A stretch of DNA of 64,000 bases. Source: Rhodopirellula sp. SM50 (GTDB taxonomy: Bacteria > Planctomycetota > Planctomycetia > Pirellulales > Pirellulaceae). Shown here piece by piece: positions 29,301 to 38,300 of this stretch. The DNA is taken from the NCBI RefSeq assembly GCF_002289565.1, contig NZ_NTFY01000075.1, forward strand, positions 22,386 to 86,385, given 5' to 3'. A program made the position numbers and the translations under genes. Position 1 is the stretch's first letter. Every line of letters starts with the position of its first letter. Under the pieces are notes generated by a model. That model was not told where the DNA came from and made no database searches. It saw only the letters and a program-made list of their open reading frames with translations.

Positions 29301-32300
29301 GGTCGTCGCGTTTCCGTTGCCGTCGCGGACGATTCCGGTGTTGGTGGCGGTGTCAAAGTCCCGCTGGTCGACTCGGATGCCGGCTGCGTCGATGACGCCC
29401 TTAAAATCGTATTGCCTGGTTTCAGGATTCTGTTCGTAGACAGCTTTCAAAACTCGCTTTCCGAGCGAATCGTAGGCTTCGTCCAAGAAGTGCTTGGGGT
29501 CCTCTCGATAGGTGTAATGGGTTTCCAGTCCGATTTGATTGGTGGCCGTGACGAGATCTCCAGCCAAATCGTAGGTGTAATCGATTGAGTTGCCGGCTGG
29601 GTCTATGACCTGGGTGATGCGGTCGCGATGATCACGGATGAAGTCGATCGACTGCCCGTTGGAATGCTGGATTCCGTCCTCGCTGAAGGTGACGACGTTG
29701 CCGTTGAGGTCCGTGATCGTCTGCAAGCCTTCGACTTGGTCGTAGCGATATTTCAAACCGTCCTTGGTTGTCAGCGTGTACTTCGAAGGATTGATTCCGG
29801 CAGCTAGGGCGCCGACCAGTCCACCACGCCCGACTTTGGTTTCGTCAATCGTCAGCGTGTCGTAGACTCCTGGATCGGGTTCGAAATAGGGTCGGTAGAT
29901 CGCGCCGAAGACGCTGACCGTCTTGAGTTCTTCGCGATAGGTGAATCCGACCCGTTGTCCGTCCGGATTGGTCAGGTAGACCTTGGATCGGTCGGGGATC
30001 AGTTTACCGTCGCCGCCATTGAGGGCTCCGCCGGCTGCGATCGCAGCGACTTCGAAGATTCGTGGGTCTTGCGTGCCGAGTTGCCAACCATAGCCGAAGT
30101 CACTTTCGTCGGGGGCATTCAGCGTGTCGTAGCTGCGGGTGACTTGAATCGGAATACCGGCCAGCGGGATGCTGAGATCGGTCAACGAAAGTTGGAAATT
30201 CCCGACCAACACGTTGCCTTCGACATTGACCATCGTAGCGTCCAAGAACCCACGCCCGTTGAAGTCGAATCCGACCAGCGCGATCGTGTAGGCATCGTTG
30301 GCCAGTCCCGCGGTATCAAACACGGCCAATTCGCCGTCGATGACTTCTTCGGTCGATTGGGCGATCACGACCCAATCAGGATCTTTCAAATCAATGTTCG
30401 TCAGTGATACCCGATCGGTGCGCGAATACATGACGCGGTAGTACCACAGGTTGTTCTCTGCATCATCGACGGTGCCTATGATCGAAACTTGATTGGTGAC
30501 CGATTCGCCGGCGTCCGGGCTAGAGATGCCAACCAGCGGACCGTTGCGATCGCCGGAGACGGGACCCGGATTCGGAGGAAGCGTGGGATTGTTGGGGTCG
30601 GGCTGGTTGGCAACCGCCGGATCAATCACGGTGATGGTTGATTCGCTCGTCCCTAAAAGGCCATTGACATCCGTCGCCACGGCGCGAAGTGAAATCGTAC
30701 CCAGCTGGTCTGCCGACAAGGTGACTGAACCACGCCCGTCGATCGCTACCGCCTGGTCGTCAACGAACAGGGTGACATTTGCGACACCGACGTTGTCGGT
30801 CGCTGAAACAACGACGCGATAGGTCGAGCCGACATCGATTTGCCCGTCGCCAATGAAGCTGGTCGTTCCGACGTAGACGTCCATCCCAACACTGGGTGGC
30901 TGGACGTCGGCGCCGACCACGATGTCCCACTGTTGAGTAGCTGATTGGCCTCGGTCATCGGAGACACTGACACTCACGGCCTGTGGCTCGACATCGTTGA
31001 CACTGGTTTGCCAGAGGATGCGGCCGAATTGATCAATGGTCATGCCCTCGGGGCCATCAACCACCGCGTATGTCAATGGATCGCCGTCCAGATCCGTCGC
31101 ACGCACGGTGTAACGGTAGGTGGCACCGCGAGTGGCGGTTTCGACGGGATTTGACGTGATCTCTGGCGGACGGTTGACCGTGACACTAATTGAAAAGCCT
31201 TGGGTGGACGTTGCGCCAAATTCGTCCGTCACCGCGACAATTACCGGATGATCGCCAGCGTCGCCCGCGGATGGAGTCCAGGTGATCAACCCGTTGGCGT
31301 CGACATCCATTCCGTCAGGGACCGTACCGCTGAGTGAATACGTCATCGTGTCGCCGTCAGGATCAATCGCTGTGACCGCATATTGATACACCGCGTCGGC
31401 TTCTGCGTTGAACCGGGGAGACGAGGTAATCACGGGAGCTCGATTCACACCTCCCGCCGTCGGATCGTCCGCATCGTTGACCACAACCGTGTAGGACTGA
31501 GTTGACGTATTGATGCCGTCACCCACTGCGACCACGATGTCATGCGAATCAACCTGCTGAATGGTCGGAGCCCAACGGATCACACCCGATTCCGGATCAA
31601 TCGACATTCCATCCGGTGCGGAAGCGAGGCTCCATGAGAGTGGATCATTTTCCAGGTCGTTGGCCCGCACGGCGTACAAATAGGTGCGGTCTGTGACGGC
31701 CAGTGTCGGTGGAACGGATACGATCGTTGGTGTCAGGTTGTTGCAGCCGACGTGTATTTCATACCGCTGAGTGAACTCGCCCAGAAATGGGTCTGTCGAG
31801 GTGACGGCAACGATGTGTGTGCCGAGTTGCTGGTCATCGGGTATCCACCGAATCGATCCGCTCATCGCATCGATCGACATCCCACGCGGAGCGACCGTGA
31901 GACTCCAAATGAGTTCGTCGCCGTCTGGATCAGTTGCGATGGGGTCGTAGGCATACAACTGGTTCACAACGGATTGCGTCGGCGGTACAGAAGTGATCGC
32001 TGGGATCGAGTTTTGTTGAACCGAAACAATGACCAAATCAAACGCTTGTGTCGTCTGGCCGCCGCGTCCGTCATCGACCAGAACTTCAACGGGAACGGAT
32101 CCGGGTGTGCTGACGGGAGAATCCCAGGTCAGCAGTCCGGTCGAATCGACGTTCATTCCGGCGGGACTTTGTAGCAACGAATACGAAAGCGCATCACCAT
32201 TTGCGTCGGTCGCGTCAACCAAGTAAGTCCATTCGCGTCCGGTGATCGCCGTGGGACGCGGTGTAGAATGAATTTGTGGCGCCGTGTTAGTGGCCGATGC

Positions 32301-35300
32301 CCCCAGGATGTCCAATGTGAACGTTTGATGGGATTCACTACCCCGACCATCCTCAGCGACAATCGTCACCGACGGATCGGTGCCGAAAGCTGATTCGGGA
32401 ACGGTCCAATTCACCGTCGAGTACGTTTCCACCAGTACGCCCAGCGAGTTGCGAAGCTCCGTCGATTCGATTGACATGTCGATGGGGGCATCATCCAGCC
32501 GGAAACCGATCATGTCCCCGTCAGCGTCCTGTGCCCGCAGTCGATATTGCCATGTTTGTCCGACCGTCGCCGAAGCCACGGGTGAAGAAACAATCAGTGG
32601 TGGATTATTGGCGGCGGCAACCACAAGTTCAAAGGCGAGTGAATCCGTTGCGCCGGCTTGATCGGTGACTTGAACGAGTACCTGGTGGGCACCCACGTCG
32701 GAGTGTTGCGGGATCCAGGTGATGCGTCCGGAATCCGCGCCGATCCGCATACGGTCTGGTGATTGCAGAAGCTCGTATGTGAGCAGATCATTCTCGGGGT
32801 CAGTTCCCACGACGGCGTAGTCGTACACCTCTCCAGCGATCGTGGTCGTGGGGGGCAGGTCAGAAAGCGAGGGCCTTTGATTGATTCGTTCAGCGACGTC
32901 GATAAAGAACAACTGTGCAGTACGGCCGCCCGCCGAGTCAGAAACGACCAATTGGACCGAGTGTCGTCCACTGTCAGCCGCATTGGGTGTCCATGTGAGC
33001 TTGCCCGTATCCTGTTCGACGGTCATCGCCTCGGGGCTGACTCGCAGATCAAAGGTGAGCGAGTCGCCATTGGGGTCGGTTGCGACGGGAGCGTAGGAAT
33101 AGAGTTGCCCCTCCGCGGCGGAAACGACGGGACTGGATTCAAAGATCGGCGCCTCGTTTGCGCCGGACAAGTCGAGTCCGGGATGGTAGAAGTTGTTGGT
33201 TTCACTGCATTCGCTAATGATTCCCTTGCCAGTGCCATCGTCGTCAACGGAGATCCAGAGATCGTTTAGCGAGGAACTCGGTACGATGAACTCAACGTCT
33301 ACGAAATCCGCTGGTTGCAAGTCCCCGTCCGTGAACACGGTGCTCAGGGACGTACCACCGGCTTGGGGATCGCCGTCGTACAAGGAGATCGGGAGCCCGG
33401 ATTGGGCAAACTGCGCGCCACCATTTCCCACACGCGCGGTGACTCTGAGATTTTCGCTGTCTTCTTGGAAGCGGACGTAGGATGCAGTTAAATCCGGTGC
33501 GACCCGCGCGCTCGTTTCGCCTAGGAACTCATTCTGTCGGTAGGAATTATTCAGCTGCCAACTGTTCTCTTCGACGACTGGAATCGTTCCATCGTCATTG
33601 ATATTGGTGACGTGGTAGCCGTGCTGGTTCCAAATCTCACGAGTCCCGACCCAACTATCCGAAGCGCTGCCATAGACGTAGATGCCTCGTTGGGGCCCCT
33701 TGTTGCAATTGTTGTTGGCCACCGCCACGATCTCGGCATTGCCGTCGCTATCGACGTCAGCGATCACAGGATATTCGGTCCAAGTGCATGAACTAAGCGA
33801 TGTCGACCACAGGCGAGCTCCGTCAGCGCCTGCGAAGACGTGCAGCTTCGTTTCGTCGCTGTAGACGACTTCGGCACTGCCGTCGCCATCAAAGTCGAAG
33901 ACGGACGAACCCGTTGTATTCGATGACGTGTCCTGGATAGTTTTTGACCACAATTGCGATCCATCGGTATCGAAGACCGTGTAGCGGGTGGCTCCCGCAA
34001 CACCGATTTCTGGGAGTCCATCCCCATCGAAATCGGCAACTGTTGGAGGGCCGCCCTTGCCGCGACCTGGGATCTCGGATTCCCAGATGAGTGTGCCGTC
34101 ATGCTCAAACAATCGGACTTTTCCGTCGTACGTCGATGAGGCTGTCTTCCGGCTTACCAGTACGATTTCGGCAAACGGATCATCGTCGAAGTCTCCGATC
34201 GCATTGAATCCAGTTGGCCCAGCAGCCTCCCAAAGCAAATTGCCTTCCCAGTCGTAGACCGCCGAACCGGATACCACTTCGGGTAGACCGCTCGCATCAA
34301 TATTGGCCACATGAGCACTGCCCCGGGAACCTTCACCGGTCCAGCGGATTGTCCCATCGCTATTCAAGACCTGGCGTCCAACGACAATCTCCGGGCTTCC
34401 GTCGGCGTCTAAATCTGCGAGAGCAATACTGCCATAGCTGAAAGATTGAATCGTTGGGCTACGCCATTTGAAGGTGCCGTCGTGTTCGAACGCAATCACC
34501 GCAGTTCTCGACTCGGCCCCAGCCAGAATCTCAGGCAATCCATCGCCGTCGATATCGCCCACAGCAACTGAAACCGACGCGTCAATCCGGTGTGCGGAGT
34601 CGGTCACTGTAAACAACTCGGCACCACCGTCACCACTGATCGCTCGCAAAACGCCGGTCGGAACTGAAGTTCCGTTCGTAACCGTTGAAGTGCCAAAGAT
34701 GATTTCAGCGATACCGTCGCCGGTCAGATCCATGACGGCGGGAGTCATCATTACGTTGCGGCTGTTTGGCTCAACACTCGTTGAAGTCCAGTCCCATTCC
34801 CATGCCGGATCGAATAGACCAACCTCAGGGATGAACTCACATTCCTTCCGAGCAAGATTGTTAAGCTCGTCGATTTCGGTGACCACGTCCCCACTGTCGA
34901 TGAATGCCCAGACGACGTTTTCACTAAATAGAACTTCGCCCGACAGTTCCGAGGTGATGATTCTTGTGCTGTTACCCGCGATCGGTTCGGTCACCCACTC
35001 TGTACCAAGAATCGTGTCGGCATCAGGGCTGAAGGCTTCGTTCCCATCGGTGTCTTCGAAAAACGTCACTTCGTAGGGCTGGAAGATGTCATCGGCGCCG
35101 CGATTGACGACGGTCGCGGAAATGGTCCCCGACACAGTCAGCAGTTGCCCGTCGTAACTGAGACCCGAGGTGTCGATATCCCGGACCGCTAGATCGTAGG
35201 TTTCAACGACTGAGTCATTTGCATTCGGGTCGTGGACACAAACGACAAAGTCCTGAATCGCGATCCCGCCATTCCCATCAGAAACTTCCAGTGAGACGTC

Positions 35301-38300
35301 GTGGTTTCCGACTTGCTCTGCTGTGGGAGCCCACAACAACTGCCCCGTCTTTGGATTGACCACCATTCCATCGGGGTTCGAAATCAGTCGGAAGGAGAGT
35401 TCGTCACCGTCTGCGTCGAAAGCGGTCGATCCGTAGTCGTACGTGGGCGTCGCCAGGGATTCAGCGGTATAGCCACGGTAGCGGACGTTCGCCTGAGAAT
35501 AGTTGTAGAAACCGAATTGGCCGCTCGTGTAGGTGTCGTCGGCGATCGTGAACGAATCGAGCAGTGTCGGGCCATCCATCACGGTGATCGTAAAGAATCC
35601 GTCCTGGAAATCGAGTTCGAATTCGTAGCCTGTTTTGTCCGCCCACCCGATGTTGTTTCGGTACAGTTCGGTGATGCCGTCGAAGCTGCCGGTTCGAGTA
35701 AGTCCGGCGTAATCGAAGGGGCCGTCACTTTCAATCACTTTGACGGTCATGCCGCGATCGCCGAAATCTGTTTGCGTGCTCTGTTTCCAGCTGAAGAGGT
35801 AGAAATGGTTTAAGTCCTGATAGCCAAATACAAAACCGATAAAGTCGTTATCCGAATCCTGCTGCACTTTGATGGATCCGCTGACTTTTTGGTTAGCGAA
35901 AATCGTGTCGTTCAGTAGCAATGCCGACGGTTCCGCATTGAGATTTTGTCTGGCTTCCAAACCGTCGCTGGTGAAAGTCCAATTTGGAGCGCCCTGGGTG
36001 CCGCGAGGAAACCGAACGACTGTCGTGGTCTGTGAATTGAGAACGAATTGATTTTGTGAATTCTGCAAATCCTCCGCGACGCTCGTACCCGTCACCGGGT
36101 AGCTCGTGAACACTGGCGGCCGATTCGGCGGCGCCTCGTTGACCTGGATTGTGAACCGCTGGACTGCCGATCCGCCTCGCCCGTCGGTCACCAAGACGCT
36201 GACATCGTGCAGCCCAACGTCTTCAGCGGTCGGAGACCACGTGATGACTCCATCGGCGTCGGGGCCAACCATGGCATCTGGCTTGATCTCCAACGAGTAC
36301 GTCAGTGAGTCTCCATCGCGATCGATCGCATCAACGTCGTAGGTGTATTGGCGATCGAAGGGTGCGTCAATCTTCGGGACTGTGGTGATCTCGGGGGCTT
36401 GGTTGAGTTTGCCGAGAAAGACGAGTTCGTAATCAAACTGGTTTCTCTGCGGATTGGAGAATGCGATCGTCGGAGAATCAGTCGACTCACCGGGCGAGAG
36501 CGTGCCATCGGCGACTTGCGTGCTGAAGTCGAAGTACGGTGTGCCGTCGGGGAGTTGACCGTCGGCGTCGACGACTCGTACGCTTGAGTCACTGACGTTC
36601 TGCACTCCGACCAGCAAGGGAACATCGCTTTCGAAAATCCCGTCGTTACGGGTCGCCAAATCGACCAACAATCGGTGTTGATCTTCATTGAACGATGTAC
36701 GCCCATAAACGCCCGAGAAACTTCCGGTGATGTCAGCGAATTGGCGAAAGTCGATCTGGCCAGGCTGCAGCTGAGTTCCTGTGGTAGAGACCGTGGTTGA
36801 GGCCGTGTTACCGGATTCATCTTCCGCGGTGATTTCGAATTTGTTGACACCGGGCTGTAGTTCGACCGATGTGAAAAACCGTCCCGCCGGATCCAGGACA
36901 TCCACGGGAGTTCCGTTGATAGTCACCAAAACGATCGCGTTGTCAGACAACGCATCCTCCGCCGTTCCATCGATAACAATCTGTGAGCCGGCTAAGACCG
37001 ACTCTGGTGCCGACGCGGAGATCAATATCCCATTTTGTGGAGTGGGGGCTACGATACGGAAATTATCCATTCCGGCAATCTCGGCAGGAACGTTGTCATA
37101 GTCCGTGTCGATCGTGACCCGCAATTCAGTCACGTCACTGAGGACTGCCAAAAATTCAGATTCGGTCGCTGGCAGTCCCGTGTTTTCGCTGATCCAATTC
37201 TCTGCTGAAAGATCAAGGGACCGATTCGTCCACGTGTCTAGCTCCGACAAGTTTGAGGGAACGCTGGCATAGACTGATCCTGTGTTTCCATTTCCAACAA
37301 AGGTGACTCGACCTTGCCCGGTGACCTCTTCGGGAGGGTGAATTGCGGTAAATGCAATATGGTCGAATGACACCATTCCGTGATTGAAGCTCGTCAAATC
37401 ACCAAGGAATTTTTCCGGTGCGATCACATAACTGTTTCGAGGTCCATCAGTGCCACGTAGATACCCGCCCGGAACACCGCCGTTAGGCTTCTGCTGAAGG
37501 TCATCGACGGCGAGCCCCACTTCCCAACCCTCGAGGTCATCATCAAACGTCGACTCGATGACAACCGGCTCGGATGTCACGGTTGTACTTGCCGGGGACG
37601 CGTCGAATGACGTCATGCTGGCGGCTTCCATTAGCGCCAAGTCGCTGTCTTGCGAAGAAACCGACGCTACACTTGCCGTCGGGGTGGAAGCAGCGACAAA
37701 GCCATCGGTGGAAATGGAGTCAATCGAGAATCCCGGAATGTAGTAATCCGTGATCGTTACTTCGGTGGTCGTGTCGTCGTCGTTGTTTGCCAATCGAAAC
37801 ACAAGGGTCGCCGTTTCACCCGCCAAGACGCCAGTCAAATCGACGGTGACTTGATTGCCGCTGCCCGTGACATCGTCAACCGTGACGACTCTGCTCGTGG
37901 CAATCGGCAAGTTTTCGGTCAGGTTGAAAAAGGCGTCGTGATCGTCGGAGTAGGAATCGACCAACGGGTTGCCGTCCTGATCCAATAGAGCAACCTCGAA
38001 CGCGTCGTTGATGAAATCCAGGTCGGTGGTGTCGAAATTGAGATCGCTGTACGTGAAGCTCAATTCGGTCGCGTCGTCAGGCACGATGAACGTGGTTTCC
38101 AGTGTGACCAAAAACGAGTCACCTTCGGTCAGGACCGCTGCGCAGCCGTCGTCGGTGACGCCGCCTGGGGTTTCGTTTCCGCCGGACTCACTGGCTGTCC
38201 AGCCGGCCAGATCGTCGCTGAAGGGACAGCTGCCGACCGTGACGGTGAAGCTTTCCGTGTCCGACATCATGGGCACGCCGTCGTCGGTTGCGATCACCGT

